This document shows positions 1-8,627 of a stretch of DNA of 64,000 nucleotides, in pieces. The notes beneath the pieces were generated by a model. That model saw only the letters and a program-made list of their open reading frames with translations. It was not told the origin of the DNA and ran no database searches. Position 1 is the stretch's first letter. Every line of letters starts with the position of its first letter. The DNA is from Gammaproteobacteria bacterium. GTDB taxonomy: Bacteria; Pseudomonadota; Gammaproteobacteria; JAUZRS01. The stretch lies in assembly GCA_030949385.1 (NCBI GenBank), contig JAUZSP010000010.1:62001-126000 (forward strand), given 5' to 3'. A program made the translations under genes and the position numbers.

Positions 1-50
1 ATAAGCCAGAGCAGAGCGATAAAGTACAGCAGGGGTTTGGCGTTGTTCAT
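1..50 (-). CDS. 5' fragment of a small membrane protein (runs off the left edge)
   Basis: An ATG at 48-50 on the minus strand overlaps the TGA stop of the upstream DUF188 gene (ATGA), an arrangement typical of translational coupling. The frame is open to the window edge and gives only 16 residues, [16 protein letters not shown], a short polar start followed by a hydrophobic stretch. This looks like the beginning of a signal anchor or membrane segment. The fragment is too short to assign a family. Confidence 0.4.
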   Translation of the reverse strand, partial: MNNAKPLLYFIALLWL

Positions 51-508
51 GAGGGTTTTTTCGGGACGTGTTTGGCTAAAAACCGATCCAAAGCATTGGC
101 AAAGGTTTGACGATCCGTGTGGTTGAGGGTGGGTGGCCCACCGCTGACCAGACCGGCACCGCGCATCTCTTCCATAAAATCACGCATATTGAGCCGTTGG
201 CGAATGTTCTCGATGGTGTAGAGCTGGCCGCGCGGGTTGAGCGCCGTGCCGTTATTTTCGATCACTTCGGCGGCCAGTGGAATGTCGGCGGTGATGACCA
301 GATCGCCCGCTTGCATCTCTTGCACGATGCGATTGTCCGCGACGTCGATGCCTGCTGAAACCTGAATGCTGCGAATCAACCGCGAAGGTGGGGTGCGGAT
401 GTATTGGTTGGCAACCAAAATCGTCGCCACTTGCTTGCGCTCGGCGGCACGAAACAAGATCTCTTTGATTACATTGGGACAGGCATCGGCATCAACCCAG
501 ATCTGCAT
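47..508 (-). CDS. yaiI: DUF188 / YaiI-YqxD family protein
   Basis: The 153-residue product matches the length and start of the YaiI/YqxD (UPF0178, DUF188) family: it opens with [11 protein letters not shown], where the DADACP acidic-cysteine motif is the family hallmark. The fold is related to PIN-like nucleases, but the cellular role is not established. Further family-like features are the stretch around [11 protein letters not shown] (residues ~67-77) and an NPRG motif near residue 90. Its stop overlaps the start of the next minus-strand gene at the window edge, so the two are probably cotranscribed. The SulP transporter gene is divergent, about 100 bp away. Confidence 0.88.
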   Translation of the reverse strand: MQIWVDADACPNVIKEILFRAAERKQVATILVANQYIRTPPSRLIRSIQVSAGIDVADNRIVQEMQAGDLVITADIPLAAEVIENNGTALNPRGQLYTIENIRQRLNMRDFMEEMRGAGLVSGGPPTLNHTDRQTFANALDRFLAKHVPKKPS

Positions 509-606
509 GGCGTTTCTCCATTAAACGTGCGCGGGATGATAACTCAAATCTTAAGGCCACTCTGTTACAATCGCCGCCTTTTGTCGATTTTGTGTAAGGA
601 AGAGTT

Positions 607-2163
607 ATGTTTCAACTGACGTGTCCGGGAAAGGGGTGTGTGCGTAACGATCTGCTGTCGGGTTTGACCGTGGCGTTGGCGCTGGTGCCGGAGGCGGTGG
701 CCTTTGCTTTTGTGGCTGGAGTTGAACCGCTGGTAGGGTTGTATGCGGCCTTTATGGTTGGACTGATTACCGCTGTGATCGGTGGCCGTCCTGGGATGAT
801 TTCCGGTGCTACCGGTGCTTTGGCGGTGGTGATGGTGGCGTTGGTGGCGCAGCACGGAGTGGAGTATCTGTTTGCTACCGTGGTGTTGATGGGGGTGATT
901 CAGGTCTTGGCTGGAGTGCTGCGGCTGGGTAAATTTATTCGCTTGGTGCCTTATCCGGTGATGCTCGGGTTTGTGAATGGGCTGGCGATTGTGATCTTTT
1001 TGGCGCAGTTGCAGCAGTTTCAGGTGGCCGATGAGAACGGTGTATTGAATTGGATGACCGGTTCCAGCCTCTGGATTATGTTGGGATTGGTGGCGCTGAC
1101 GATGGCAATCATTCACTTTTTGCCGCGTTTGACCAAAATCATCCCTTCTTCTTTGGCCGCCATTGTGGTGGTGACGGCCTTGGTCTTGGCTCTGGATCTG
1201 GATGCCCGCTCGGTGCAGGATGTGTTGCGCGACATGAGCGGCGATCCTTTGGCCTCCATTGCCGGTGGTTTCCCTGCCTTTCATATTCCCAGTGTGCCGT
1301 TTACTTGGGAGACGTTGCAGATCATCTTCCCTTACGCGATTATTTTGGCTGCCATCGGCTTGATCGAATCGCTGCTGACCTTAACCCTGATTGATGAGCT
1401 AACCGACACCCGTGGTCGTGGCAATAAAGAGTGTGTCGGCCAAGGCGTAGCCAACACGGTAACGGGCTTTTTTGGTGGCATGGGCGGCTGTGCCATGATC
1501 GGTCAGTCAATGATCAACATTAAATCCGGTGGTTTGGGTCGTCTGTCGGGCATTTCGGCAGCGTTGTTTCTGCTGGCCTTTATCCTTTTTGCTTCGGGGC
1601 TGATTGAGATGATTCCCGTGGCGGCTCTGGTTGGGGTGATGTTCATTGTCGTTATTGGCACCTTTGAGTGGACCAGTTTTCGCCTCTTTGGTCGCGTTCC
1701 GGCGGCGGATCTGCTGGTCAGTGTGATGGTGGCGGCAGTGACGGTCTGGACTGATTTGGCTGTTGCGGTGGTGGTAGGGGTGATCGTTTCGGCCTTAGTG
1801 TTCGCATGGCAACACGCCAAACAGATGAGCGCCAAGAGTTTTATTAACTCCGAAGGCAGCAAGGTCTATGAGTTGAATGGGCCGCTGTTTTTCGGTTCAG
1901 TACACGCTTTTAATGAGCTGTTTGACCCGAAAAATGACCCCGATGATGTGGTGGTGGATTTTTATGATTCACGGGTGGCGGATCACTCCGGTCTAGAGGC
2001 GATTGATGCCTTGGCAGAGCGTTATATTCGAGCGGGTAAAACTTTGCATTTAAAACATCTTAGCCCTGAGTGCCGTGATCTGCTTAAGCGGGCGGGGGAT
2101 TTGGTGGAGGTGAATGTGATCGAAGATCCGCTTTATCATGTGGCGGATGACCGTATTGCTTAG
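607..2163 (+). CDS. SulP family inorganic anion transporter with STAS domain
   Basis: This 518-residue inner-membrane protein has the SulP (SLC26-like) layout. A membrane core of about 10-14 segments covers residues ~15-400 and includes the early [17 protein letters not shown] helix and the [19 protein letters not shown] region near residue 280. A cytoplasmic STAS domain follows from about residue 418 and contains [13 protein letters not shown]. SulP proteins carry sulfate, bicarbonate or other anions; the substrate cannot be read from sequence. An AAGGA ribosome site precedes the ATG. The short N-terminus, which enters the first helix within about 15 residues, is typical of the bacterial subgroup often annotated as a sulfate permease. 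The last 80 bp overlap the convergent znuB-like gene. Confidence 0.9.
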   Translation: MFQLTCPGKGCVRNDLLSGLTVALALVPEAVAFAFVAGVEPLVGLYAAFMVGLITAVIGGRPGMISGATGALAVVMVALVAQHGVEYLFATVVLMGVIQVLAGVLRLGKFIRLVPYPVMLGFVNGLAIVIFLAQLQQFQVADENGVLNWMTGSSLWIMLGLVALTMAIIHFLPRLTKIIPSSLAAIVVVTALVLALDLDARSVQDVLRDMSGDPLASIAGGFPAFHIPSVPFTWETLQIIFPYAIILAAIGLIESLLTLTLIDELTDTRGRGNKECVGQGVANTVTGFFGGMGGCAMIGQSMINIKSGGLGRLSGISAALFLLAFILFASGLIEMIPVAALVGVMFIVVIGTFEWTSFRLFGRVPAADLLVSVMVAAVTVWTDLAVAVVVGVIVSALVFAWQHAKQMSAKSFINSEGSKVYELNGPLFFGSVHAFNELFDPKNDPDDVVVDFYDSRVADHSGLEAIDALAERYIRAGKTLHLKHLSPECRDLLKRAGDLVEVNVIEDPLYHVADDRIA

Positions 2164-2941
2164 AGCGTTTTGATGGTATGCGCGTGAGTTTTGGTGGTGC
2201 AATAAAACGTATGGCGAGTGCTACCACAGCGATCATCCAGACAATCACCGCTCCGCTGGGTAGATTCAGAAGAGCAGAGAGCAGTAGACCCAACCCATAG
2301 CCCAATGCACCGATCAGATAACCGATAAACAGCGCTTTTTTCGGTGGATAAACCAGACTGCCCAAAGCAGGAATAATCAAACTGGAAAAGACCAGATAGA
2401 CTCCCACCAATTGCACTGAGCTGGTGACCGCCACAGCAAACAGAAAATAGAAACCAGAGCGAGAGATCCATGTTTGACAGCGATACCAAATGATCAGCGT
2501 AATGGCCGTTACCAGCGCCAGAGGCCAGAGCTGTGGCCAATCAATCCATAAAATTTGCCCTATCAACAGCTCTTTGAGAGATTCGCTGCCGTGTGGGTTG
2601 TCTGCCAAAAGTAAAATGCTGGCCGTTGCTGCCAGAATAAAAACCACCCCGATCAGCGCTTCTTGGTTTTTTTTCCAGCGCCGTTCCATCCAGCTTAACA
2701 AGGCCGCTCCTAATAAGGCGCTGCTTACGGCCAACAGCTGTACCTCCCAACCGTGCAGCTGCCAATCAAACCGAGTGGCCGCAATTAATCCCAGTCCGGC
2801 AATTTGTGCGATGGCAAGGTCAATAAAAATAATGCCTCGTTTTAAGACCTCTTGACCCATTGGCACATGGGTCATCAATACCAGTAGACCGGCAAAAAAA
2901 GCGGGGCCTAGAATACTAAAATCCATTCCCTCTAAGCTCAT
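2084..2941 (-). CDS. znuB: Metal (Zn/Mn-type) ABC transporter permease, ZnuB-like
   Basis: A 285-residue polytopic membrane protein of the ABC-3 (ZnuB/MntB) family. Recognisable features are the N-terminal [22 protein letters not shown] segment and the [17 protein letters not shown] motif near residue 35, equivalent to the FIGDALSHA-type region; later the [18 protein letters not shown] region resembles the permease coupling segment. It would form the membrane channel for a metal ion delivered by the periplasmic protein encoded just upstream (ATGA overlap). No ATP-binding subunit gene lies beside it, which is unusual. The C-terminal ~30 residues are basic and proline-rich and are encoded antisense to the end of the sulP gene, so this tail may be a late extension. 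An internal ATG at 2926 is an alternative start. Confidence 0.85.
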   Translation of the reverse strand: MSLEGMDFSILGPAFFAGLLVLMTHVPMGQEVLKRGIIFIDLAIAQIAGLGLIAATRFDWQLHGWEVQLLAVSSALLGAALLSWMERRWKKNQEALIGVVFILAATASILLLADNPHGSESLKELLIGQILWIDWPQLWPLALVTAITLIIWYRCQTWISRSGFYFLFAVAVTSSVQLVGVYLVFSSLIIPALGSLVYPPKKALFIGYLIGALGYGLGLLLSALLNLPSGAVIVWMIAVVALAIRFIAPPKLTRIPSKRSKQYGHPPHDKADLRSHSPPPNPPPA

Positions 2942-3843
2942 GATTTAGCAGCCAATAAAAGGTTGATAACACGCTCATACCATTGGCTTAAGGTCTCACC
3001 ATCGGCAACGCTAAAAGGGATTGCCACTGTTGGTGTGTTGGTTTTTTCGGCTAGCCAGTGTGTGGCTTTATTCCCTTGATAATCAGCATAAATGATAAAG
3101 TCTGCTGGTTTTTTTTTCATCGCAGCCAGTACCTGAGAGAGGTGGACGCTGCTGGGAGGAATGCCTGGTCTGGGTTCTAAGGTGGCCAGTTGAGTTAATC
3201 CCAGCCACTGTTCCAGATAGATCCAGCTTTGATGCTGAACCACAATGGATGTGCCTCGCAGTGGTTTTGTTTTACGTTCCCACTGTTTTATGGAGGATGT
3301 CCAGTGTTGTAAAAAGTGCTGTAAGTTTTTTTTATATTGATTTTGATGGCTCGGGTCAATGGCACTCAGACGTTCTGCCAGTGCTTGGGCAACCTGAGCA
3401 ATACGGTGCGGGTCAAACTGAATATGAGGGTTGCCTGCGGCATGAACATCGCCCATACGTCGATCCAGAGCGACTGGTTTACCCAGCAGCTCAACCTGCT
3501 CCGTTGCCATAAAGTAGCCTGCTTTTCCTAGCTGAATACGGGCATTGGACGATTTACGCAGCAGCAGGGGGAGCCAACCTATTTCCAATTCAGCACCGGT
3601 ACAGACGAGCAGGTCGGCACGTCGTATTTTGGCGATCAGGCTGGGTCTGGCTTGGATGTGATGTGGGTCTTGTTTCGCAGTTGTTGCTGTGACAATGTGC
3701 AGTTGCTCGCCCCCCAGCTCTTTCGCCAGTGCGGCCCATTCCGGTTCACAGGCAAACAGGTTTACCTTGGCCAACACCGTATGGGAATAGGAAAATAGGC
3801 TTATCACGGCACTGAATAAAATAATATGTTGTCGAATATTCAT
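2938..3843 (-). CDS. znuA: Metal ABC transporter substrate-binding protein, ZnuA-like
   Basis: A 301-residue periplasmic protein with an N-terminal signal peptide (about residues 1-25, ending ...SHTVLA). It belongs to the cluster A-I metal-binding proteins (ZnuA/TroA). Likely metal ligands are the histidines in DPHHIQARPS (~60), in GDVHAAGNPHIQFDP (~130-140), and in VVQHQSWIYLEQWLG (~205), plus the acidic D in IIYADYQGN (~250). The histidine-rich loop of E. coli ZnuA is absent; only the short GDVHAAGNPH stretch remains. The stop overlaps the permease start, and the porin gene lies 11 bp upstream, so the genes form one operon. Zinc is the most likely ligand, manganese less so. Confidence 0.88.
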   Translation of the reverse strand: MNIRQHIILFSAVISLFSYSHTVLAKVNLFACEPEWAALAKELGGEQLHIVTATTAKQDPHHIQARPSLIAKIRRADLLVCTGAELEIGWLPLLLRKSSNARIQLGKAGYFMATEQVELLGKPVALDRRMGDVHAAGNPHIQFDPHRIAQVAQALAERLSAIDPSHQNQYKKNLQHFLQHWTSSIKQWERKTKPLRGTSIVVQHQSWIYLEQWLGLTQLATLEPRPGIPPSSVHLSQVLAAMKKKPADFIIYADYQGNKATHWLAEKTNTPTVAIPFSVADGETLSQWYERVINLLLAAKS

Positions 3844-3854
3844 TTCTTTGATCC

Positions 3855-5036
3855 TTAGTATGCGTGTGCGCTGTGACTGCCTAAGCTGACGCTGTAATCC
3901 AAAAAGAGCCGGTTGTCAGGCTCACTGCGCGAATCATCGCGGCTGTATTGCAAGCGAATGCGACTGAATTCACTTGCTTGCCAAGAGGATACGAGGCTGT
4001 AACTGTGAGGTGTATTGATGTCGTCAATGATGCCTTCACGCTTTAAAAAGAGGTCATCAGAACCTTGGTTATTTTGGCTTAAATGATCGTAACGCAGCCC
4101 AATACTCCACTGCGGCATAAATTGATAAATGCCTTCAATATAGCCGCCTCGTTGTGTGCCGTGATAGCTTGAGCTGCTCAGATCGGAGGTCAATTGTCCC
4201 GATTCACGCCGCTCAAAATATTCAAATTGCAGTTTAACGTTTTGATTGATCGGGTTGCCGTTGGGTGCCCATTTATAGACAAAATCAACACTGCTGATTT
4301 CACTTGTTCCGCTAAACGATAACTCGGAGAGTAAACCAGAGGCGAGGCGATCCGTTACCTCTTGGCTACGCCAATAATTAAGCCCGATTTGCCAACTTTG
4401 TGAAATATCCCAGTCATCGCCTACGGTGTAAAACAACGTCCAGGCTCCCGCTCCTTGGTGAACGCCAGCAGAGGGGAAATGTGTGCCACTGAGTGCCTCA
4501 ACGCCCAGTTGCATAAACCGGTCGGTAGGCAGTAGCGCACTCAGTTGTAGGCCATCGACCTGCAATTGATTGCCAAACAGTGCCTGATAAATCAGCGGTG
4601 CATCGCTAAAGTCCCACCTATGAGCGTGTTGTTCATTTAGATAGCCTAAAGCAGAAAAAAAGCGTCCCATTTTTAAAGTCACGCCATCGCTTAAATCGAG
4701 GCTCTGCACAAAGGCTTCTTCCACTGAGGCACCGGATGCGTTGGGATCACCTTCGAACGCCAGTGTGGTTTGGGCAAAAAAATGTGAATCAATGTTGGCG
4801 CTGAGCGTCATTTCTGACTCACCTAAAGTAATGCCTTGGCTGCGTAACCCAGCGTCGGAATTCAATAAAAAAGGGGCCAGTCGTTCGCTCTCTGGGTTTG
4901 TGCTGTAGTGAGCGTATTGGCCATTTAAGATCAAGCTGATCGCAGGGTTGAAGCTGTTTGTGTTTGTTGAAGCATCGACAATAACGGGGGTTAACGTTGC
5001 AGCACACAGTACTGCGAGCAACAGTGATTTACTCAC
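3855..5036 (-). CDS. Outer-membrane beta-barrel (porin-like) protein linked to metal uptake
   Basis: A 393-residue exported protein with a signal peptide (residues ~1-22, ending VDA-S). The mature part has many short alternating beta strands, such as GVTLKMGRFFSALGYLNEQ and FQYFERRESGQL-like segments, resembling phosphate-selective porin O/P-like barrels. It has no TonB box or plug domain that I can see, so it should act as a passive channel rather than a TonB receptor. Its place directly upstream of znuA, 11 bp apart, suggests that it lets zinc or a zinc complex cross the outer membrane. The exact family name is uncertain; the barrel nature is well supported. Confidence 0.7.
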   Translation of the reverse strand: MSKSLLLAVLCAATLTPVIVDASTNTNSFNPAISLILNGQYAHYSTNPESERLAPFLLNSDAGLRSQGITLGESEMTLSANIDSHFFAQTTLAFEGDPNASGASVEEAFVQSLDLSDGVTLKMGRFFSALGYLNEQHAHRWDFSDAPLIYQALFGNQLQVDGLQLSALLPTDRFMQLGVEALSGTHFPSAGVHQGAGAWTLFYTVGDDWDISQSWQIGLNYWRSQEVTDRLASGLLSELSFSGTSEISSVDFVYKWAPNGNPINQNVKLQFEYFERRESGQLTSDLSSSSYHGTQRGGYIEGIYQFMPQWSIGLRYDHLSQNNQGSDDLFLKREGIIDDINTPHSYSLVSSWQASEFSRIRLQYSRDDSRSEPDNRLFLDYSVSLGSHSAHAY

Positions 5037-5081
5037 AATTGTTCTCCTGTAATAAAAAATAGAGGGGTTTTTTAGAGAGGT

Positions 5082-5402
5082 TTACAGAAAAACAGGTGGA
5101 GCGCGTGCCAGAAAAGTGGGGTGTAGAGGGGAAGACCATAACGTGATGATCTTCGCTGGGGCTTGTATAGCAGCAAGGTGCTGTGGAGCAGGGCTGCACA
5201 GATTAAAGGTGCCACTATTTGGCTGTTCTGCTTGGATAAAGAGGGCGCAGGTTTCGCTGGGGGTATGGAAAGCGTGTTTAACGGAATGGTCGAGCAGCGT
5301 AAACTGTGAAACCAGCAGCACAACGGATAAAAGAGAGAGGCGTAGGTATGGACTCTGCCAGATGCAGAGAGCCGAAATTGCTTTTTTCCGTTCCAAAGTC
5401 AT
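5082..5402 (-). CDS. Small exported/membrane protein at the head of the metal-uptake operon
   Basis: A 106-residue protein with a hydrophobic segment at about residues 22-37 (LSLLSVVLLVSQFTLL), followed by a DHSVKHAFH stretch and two cysteines. Similar short proteins with a hydrophobic N-terminus and a His/Cys patch (DUF2946-like) are, as I recall, common at the head of bacterial copper or zinc uptake clusters; this is a family-level resemblance, not a firm match. It lies 45 bp upstream of the porin gene on the same strand. A role in metal sensing or handling at the membrane is inference. The opposite strand has a longer open frame here, but it lacks any recognisable features. Confidence 0.5.
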   Translation of the reverse strand: MTLERKKAISALCIWQSPYLRLSLLSVVLLVSQFTLLDHSVKHAFHTPSETCALFIQAEQPNSGTFNLCSPAPQHLAAIQAPAKIITLWSSPLHPTFLARAPPVFL

Positions 5403-5491
5403 ACGTTGTCGTTGGTCGCTAGTCAGACTTACATTAAACTCGCAGCGGGGGAGTATACTGATTAATCGAAGGCAATGGGCTGGTTATTTAT

Positions 5492-5944
5492 TTATTCTGC
5501 TGGGTCGTCATGCTGTTTACGCCAACTGCTGGCAATGCTCTGAATGCACATCTGCAAGCCTTCCTTGTTGTAGGTGCTCTCCAGTTGTGTGTGTTTCATA
5601 CGTTTTTTCAGTGCTTCCCACTGAAGTTCTTGGTATTTTTTATCGCATTGGGCTTTGGCATTTTCAAACAGGTAGTCGATGTCCGTTCTCGCCCACTGGT
5701 AATAATTGTCGTAACTCATAGCACTGAGGACAAAACGTGTGCTGAGCTGTTGTTCGCATTTTTGTTGCAGGCAGTGCATCACGTCATCGACCTTTTGCTC
5801 CAGTGGAGAGTCGAAGCGTTTAGTCGGCTGAGGAGCGGGTTCAGTTATTTTGATTTCTTTGCTGGCCAAGGTGCCACAGGCGCTGATGCTAACCATCAGA
5901 GGCAGGAGAAATAAGAGTTTATAGCGGCTGGCTGTTGTTTGCAT
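5492..5944 (-). CDS. Hypothetical lipoprotein
   Basis: A 150-residue protein with a type II signal peptide: a positive start, a hydrophobic LLFLLPLMVS core, and lipobox SISAC, with Cys at about residue 23. The mature part is polar and mostly helical, with several cysteines (CLQQKC near 60, then AQC and MC) that could form disulfides. No known domain is recognised. It is followed by the metal operon on the same strand 90 bp away and is divergent from the L,D-transpeptidase gene. An outer-membrane-anchored lipoprotein facing the periplasm is the only supported statement. Confidence 0.65.
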   Translation of the reverse strand: MQTTASRYKLLFLLPLMVSISACGTLASKEIKITEPAPQPTKRFDSPLEQKVDDVMHCLQQKCEQQLSTRFVLSAMSYDNYYQWARTDIDYLFENAKAQCDKKYQELQWEALKKRMKHTQLESTYNKEGLQMCIQSIASSWRKQHDDPAE

Positions 5945-6064
5945 TTATCATTACAAATTGAGGCAAGAATCGCTTCAGGATACGATAAAATAACGGCCTT
6001 TCACAGCAAACAGGGTATAAAGTTGCTTTGAAGGGCTAAAATATGTTGGATAAGGCGGTAATTC

Positions 6065-7009
6065 ATGATCTTTTCTCGGTTGTCTATTTATACTTTAGTT
6101 GCTCTTGGTGCGCTGTTAATGAGTCTGTCGGCTCGGGCTGAACAGTTGATTTTGCCCCCCTTGGGGACGGACTTGGTGGGCAGTTTGCGCGAGGTGGTGG
6201 CGCAACAAAATGAGTCACTGTCGGATATTGCGCGCCGTTTTGATCTGGGCCACAACGAAATTGATCATGCCAATCCTAATGTGGATCATTGGTTGCCAAA
6301 GGCGGGTACGGAGGTGTTGTTGCCAACCCGTTATATTTTGCCTGCGGCTCCGCGTCGGGGTTTGGTGCTGAATTTGCCGGAGATGCGGGTCTATTATTAC
6401 CCCAAATCCAGCGCCAGTGACGAGACCGCCAAATTGATTACTTATCCAGTCAGCATTGGCCGCATGGATTGGAAAACCCCAATGGGCTTTACCCGCATTG
6501 TGAAAAAGGTTAAAGATCCCGCGTGGTACCCACCAGCCTCGATTAAAAAAGAGGCGTTGGAGAAGGGTGAGCCACTGCCCGATGTGGTGCCAGCAGGGCC
6601 GGATAACCCTCTTGGTCAGCACTCACTGCGTTTGAGTATGAGCGGTTATCTGATGCACGGCACCAATAAACCTTATGGGGTTGGGATGCGGGTTAGCCAC
6701 GGCTGTTTGCGTTTTTACCCAGAAGACATTGCTGAGTTGTTTGATTTGGTGAGTGTGAATACCAGGGTCAATATCATTAATCAACCGGTTAAGGCGGGTT
6801 GGTTTATGGGCATGTTGTATCTGGAAGTACATCCACCTTTGGATGAGGATGAGCATATTGAACAGACCTTGCGGCATGCGGCTATGGAGGCGATTAATCA
6901 AGCGAGGTTGGGATACGAAGATCTGGGTTTGGTGAGTGGTCGAGCGGTAAAACGAGCAGTAACAGAACGGCGGGGTATCCCAGTGCCAATTCTTAAACAG
7001 CCGCTGTGA
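6065..7009 (+). CDS. L,D-transpeptidase (ErfK/YbiS/YcfS/YnhG family)
   Basis: A 314-residue periplasmic enzyme with a signal peptide (residues 1-25, ending ARA-E). A LysM-like peptidoglycan-binding stretch follows at ~40-90 (NESLSDIARRFDLGHNEIDHANP), then a YkuD catalytic domain at ~95-240 with the HGTNKPYGVGMRVSHGCLRF motif, where the SHGC cysteine is the nucleophile. This family makes 3-3 peptidoglycan cross-links or attaches Braun-type lipoprotein to peptidoglycan. The convergent neighbour is exactly such a lipoprotein with a C-terminal lysine, so lipoprotein anchoring is a reasonable role here. A 70-residue C-terminal extension after the catalytic domain is typical of YbiS/YcfS proteins. 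Confidence 0.92.
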   Translation: MIFSRLSIYTLVALGALLMSLSARAEQLILPPLGTDLVGSLREVVAQQNESLSDIARRFDLGHNEIDHANPNVDHWLPKAGTEVLLPTRYILPAAPRRGLVLNLPEMRVYYYPKSSASDETAKLITYPVSIGRMDWKTPMGFTRIVKKVKDPAWYPPASIKKEALEKGEPLPDVVPAGPDNPLGQHSLRLSMSGYLMHGTNKPYGVGMRVSHGCLRFYPEDIAELFDLVSVNTRVNIINQPVKAGWFMGMLYLEVHPPLDEDEHIEQTLRHAAMEAINQARLGYEDLGLVSGRAVKRAVTERRGIPVPILKQPL

Positions 7010-7034
7010 TAAAAAATCCGCCGTCCTTGGCGGC
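7010..7034 (-). terminator. Rho-independent terminator of the lipoprotein gene
   Basis: Read on the minus strand, the arms GCCGCC and GGCGG (7018-7034) form a short GC-rich hairpin followed at once by ATTTTTTA. It lies 9 bp past the stop of the small lipoprotein gene. Read on the plus strand there is no T-run after the hairpin, so it serves the minus strand and also separates the lipoprotein from the convergent transpeptidase gene. Confidence 0.8.
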
Positions 7035-7042
7035 AAGATGAC

Positions 7043-7354
7043 TTACTTCATCATCGAACCTTTGAAGGCACTGTTAACGCGCGCGTTGGCATCGTTAGCG
7101 GTGGCTTGTGCTTCGCTGGCCATGGTTTTGGCGTCTTCAGAGTTGGTCCAAGCGTCTTTTGCAAGGCGTTTGGCTTCGTCTGCTTCACGGCGAGCAACTT
7201 CAGCGTTGCTGGCAGCGTCGTTAGCGGTTTTAGAAACGGTCGCCATTTCATCTTGCAGGCCAGAGAGGCTATCGCCATCGGAACCGCAAGCGCTTAAGCC
7301 CAGGGTGAGGACAACAGCGGCGGCGATGGACATAGAACGAGTGACAGCTTTCAT
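7043..7354 (-). CDS. Alanine-zipper outer-membrane lipoprotein (Lpp/OprI type)
   Basis: A 103-residue protein with a lipoprotein signal (lipobox LGLSAC, Cys ~23) and a mature part that is a continuous helix with repeated alanines (NDAASNAEVARREADEA and following). This resembles the alanine-zipper trimeric coiled coils of OprI/Lpp. It ends in SMMK; a C-terminal lysine is the residue that L,D-transpeptidases attach to meso-diaminopimelate in Braun's lipoprotein. Such proteins tether the outer membrane to peptidoglycan. A good terminator follows, and the leader between 7355 and 7470 is AT-rich, as expected for an abundant short message. Length is somewhat above E. coli Lpp (78) and OprI (83). 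Confidence 0.82.
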   Translation of the reverse strand: MKAVTRSMSIAAAVVLTLGLSACGSDGDSLSGLQDEMATVSKTANDAASNAEVARREADEAKRLAKDAWTNSEDAKTMASEAQATANDANARVNSAFKGSMMK

Positions 7355-7469
7355 AACGTTTTTCTCCGTAATACTAGGATATTTTTGTTTAGTCCAAAAA
7401 AAGCGTTAAAACGTAATTTTTTGGATCAGGGCAATCTTGCCAGAGCTGATCTTAGCAGGCAATGCTTTT

Positions 7470-8213
7470 CTATCCGCCACAGACAGAGCAGTTGGGGTCT
7501 TTGCGCAGCTTCATGGTGCGCCACTCCATGTTTAAGGCATCGAGAATCAGTAAGCGCGCGTTGAGTTCGGTGCCGATGTTCATTAAGACTTTTATCGCTT
7601 CCAGTGCCTGAATGCTGCCAATAATGCCAACCAACGGTGCTAACACGCCGTTGTCACTACAGGTTTGAGCTTCTTCTTCTGTGTCAGAATAGAGGCAGCG
7701 ATAACAGGGGCTGTTATCCAGATCGTTGCGAAATACAGAGACTTGTCCCTCCATACGAATGGCAGCCCCTGAAATCAGCGGTGTTTTTTGGGTTACACAC
7801 GCTTGGTTAATGGCAAAACGGCTGCTGAAATTGTCTGTGGCATCAATGACCAGATCGCTGCGGGCGATGAACTCCAGAAGTTGTTTTTCGTTGGGGCAGA
7901 TTGAGACGGTCTGAATTTGGATCAGTGGATTGAGTTGTTGGCAGCTCTCTTTGGCGGATTGTACTTTGTCTTTGCCAATGTCTTCTGTGCTGTGAATGAT
8001 TTGGCGTTGCAGATTGCTCAGTTCCACATGGTCAAAATCCACCAAGGTGAGTTTACCAACCCCCGCGGCAGCCAAATAGAGGGCAATAGGTGCGCCCAGA
8101 CCACCTAGCCCAAATAGGAGAACGTGGCTGTCGAGAAGTCGTTGCTGGCCTTCAATGCCTACTTGGGGCAGCATAATATGACGGCTGTAACGCAGCAGTT
8201 GATTGTCGTTCAT
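7470..8213 (-). CDS. moeB: MoeB/ThiF-type adenylyltransferase
   Basis: A 247-residue E1-like enzyme: the Rossmann ATP motif GLGGLGAPIALYLAAAGVG at ~35-53, the DFDHVELSNLQRQ motif at ~60-72, and two CxxC zinc pairs (CYRC near 165 and CSVC at the C-terminus). The family adenylates the C-terminal Gly-Gly of MoaD (molybdopterin synthase) or ThiS. There is no rhodanese domain, so it is the bacterial MoeB/ThiF type. It sits last in the hemA-prfA-prmC-hyp-moeB run, 2 bp after the preceding gene, an order common in gammaproteobacteria where this gene is named moeB. ThiF or another sulfur-carrier partner cannot be excluded because no carrier gene is nearby. Confidence 0.9.
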   Translation of the reverse strand: MNDNQLLRYSRHIMLPQVGIEGQQRLLDSHVLLFGLGGLGAPIALYLAAAGVGKLTLVDFDHVELSNLQRQIIHSTEDIGKDKVQSAKESCQQLNPLIQIQTVSICPNEKQLLEFIARSDLVIDATDNFSSRFAINQACVTQKTPLISGAAIRMEGQVSVFRNDLDNSPCYRCLYSDTEEEAQTCSDNGVLAPLVGIIGSIQALEAIKVLMNIGTELNARLLILDALNMEWRTMKLRKDPNCSVCGG

Positions 8214-8215
8214 GG

Positions 8216-8611
8216 TTAGAGATAACGTCGCCAGTATCCTGGTCGGTTGTCTCGGCAGCCGTGTTCACTCTGGTGATAACGGCGAATAAAGACGTTTTGG
8301 GTGCTGTTTTTTTCTTCGTCGAGATAGCGATTGTGGATCTCGGTCTCTTCGCTGTAGTGATAGAGTGAGCGGCGCAAATTGGCCAGCAGTGTGTTGTCTA
8401 GATGGTAGCCTTGCTTTTCCAGAAGGGTTTCGATCTGCAACAGCGAGGTTTCACGAAGGCTGTAACTGATCTGCAGGTGGAGACCGTCTTCAAGCGGGGT
8501 GACGTCTAAGACACCGTCGAGATCGGAGAGCAGCAGTGCCGCGTTTTGGGCTTGCTGGTGGTCGGGGTGCAGTTGGCAAAAGCCGATTTCACGGTGTTTT
8601 ATCAGTGGCAT
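8216..8611 (-). CDS. Conserved hypothetical protein between prmC and moeB
   Basis: I take the ATG at 8611 (MPLIKHREIGF), which begins 17 bp after the prmC stop; an upstream ATG at 8650 would overlap prmC by 23 bp. The 131-residue product has an N-terminal segment (~1-75) whose pattern of beta-alpha-beta elements around LSDLDGVLDVTPLEDGLHLQ resembles a small ferredoxin-like (heavy-metal-associated-like) fold, but without a CxxC metal motif. The C-terminal part is rich in His, Tyr and Arg. It lies 2 bp before moeB and so is certainly cotranscribed. I recognise no function; a link to metal or cofactor handling is only suggested by its neighbour. Confidence 0.7.
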   Translation of the reverse strand: MPLIKHREIGFCQLHPDHQQAQNAALLLSDLDGVLDVTPLEDGLHLQISYSLRETSLLQIETLLEKQGYHLDNTLLANLRRSLYHYSEETEIHNRYLDEEKNSTQNVFIRRYHQSEHGCRDNRPGYWRRYL

Positions 8612-8627
8612 AACAGGTCTCCAAGGC

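Noticed and set aside
565-1284. A 239-codon minus frame inside sulP
   Set aside because: Composition is rich in His, Gln and Arg, typical of an antisense shadow of a membrane protein; sulP is certain.
5403-5470. Possible Zur box upstream of the metal-uptake operon
   Set aside because: I looked for the usual AT-rich inverted repeat around TATAAC but found only weak, partial matches.
5116-5721. A 201-codon plus frame over the small exported-protein gene
   Set aside because: No signal, domain or ribosome site; the minus strand has exported-protein features and operon spacing.
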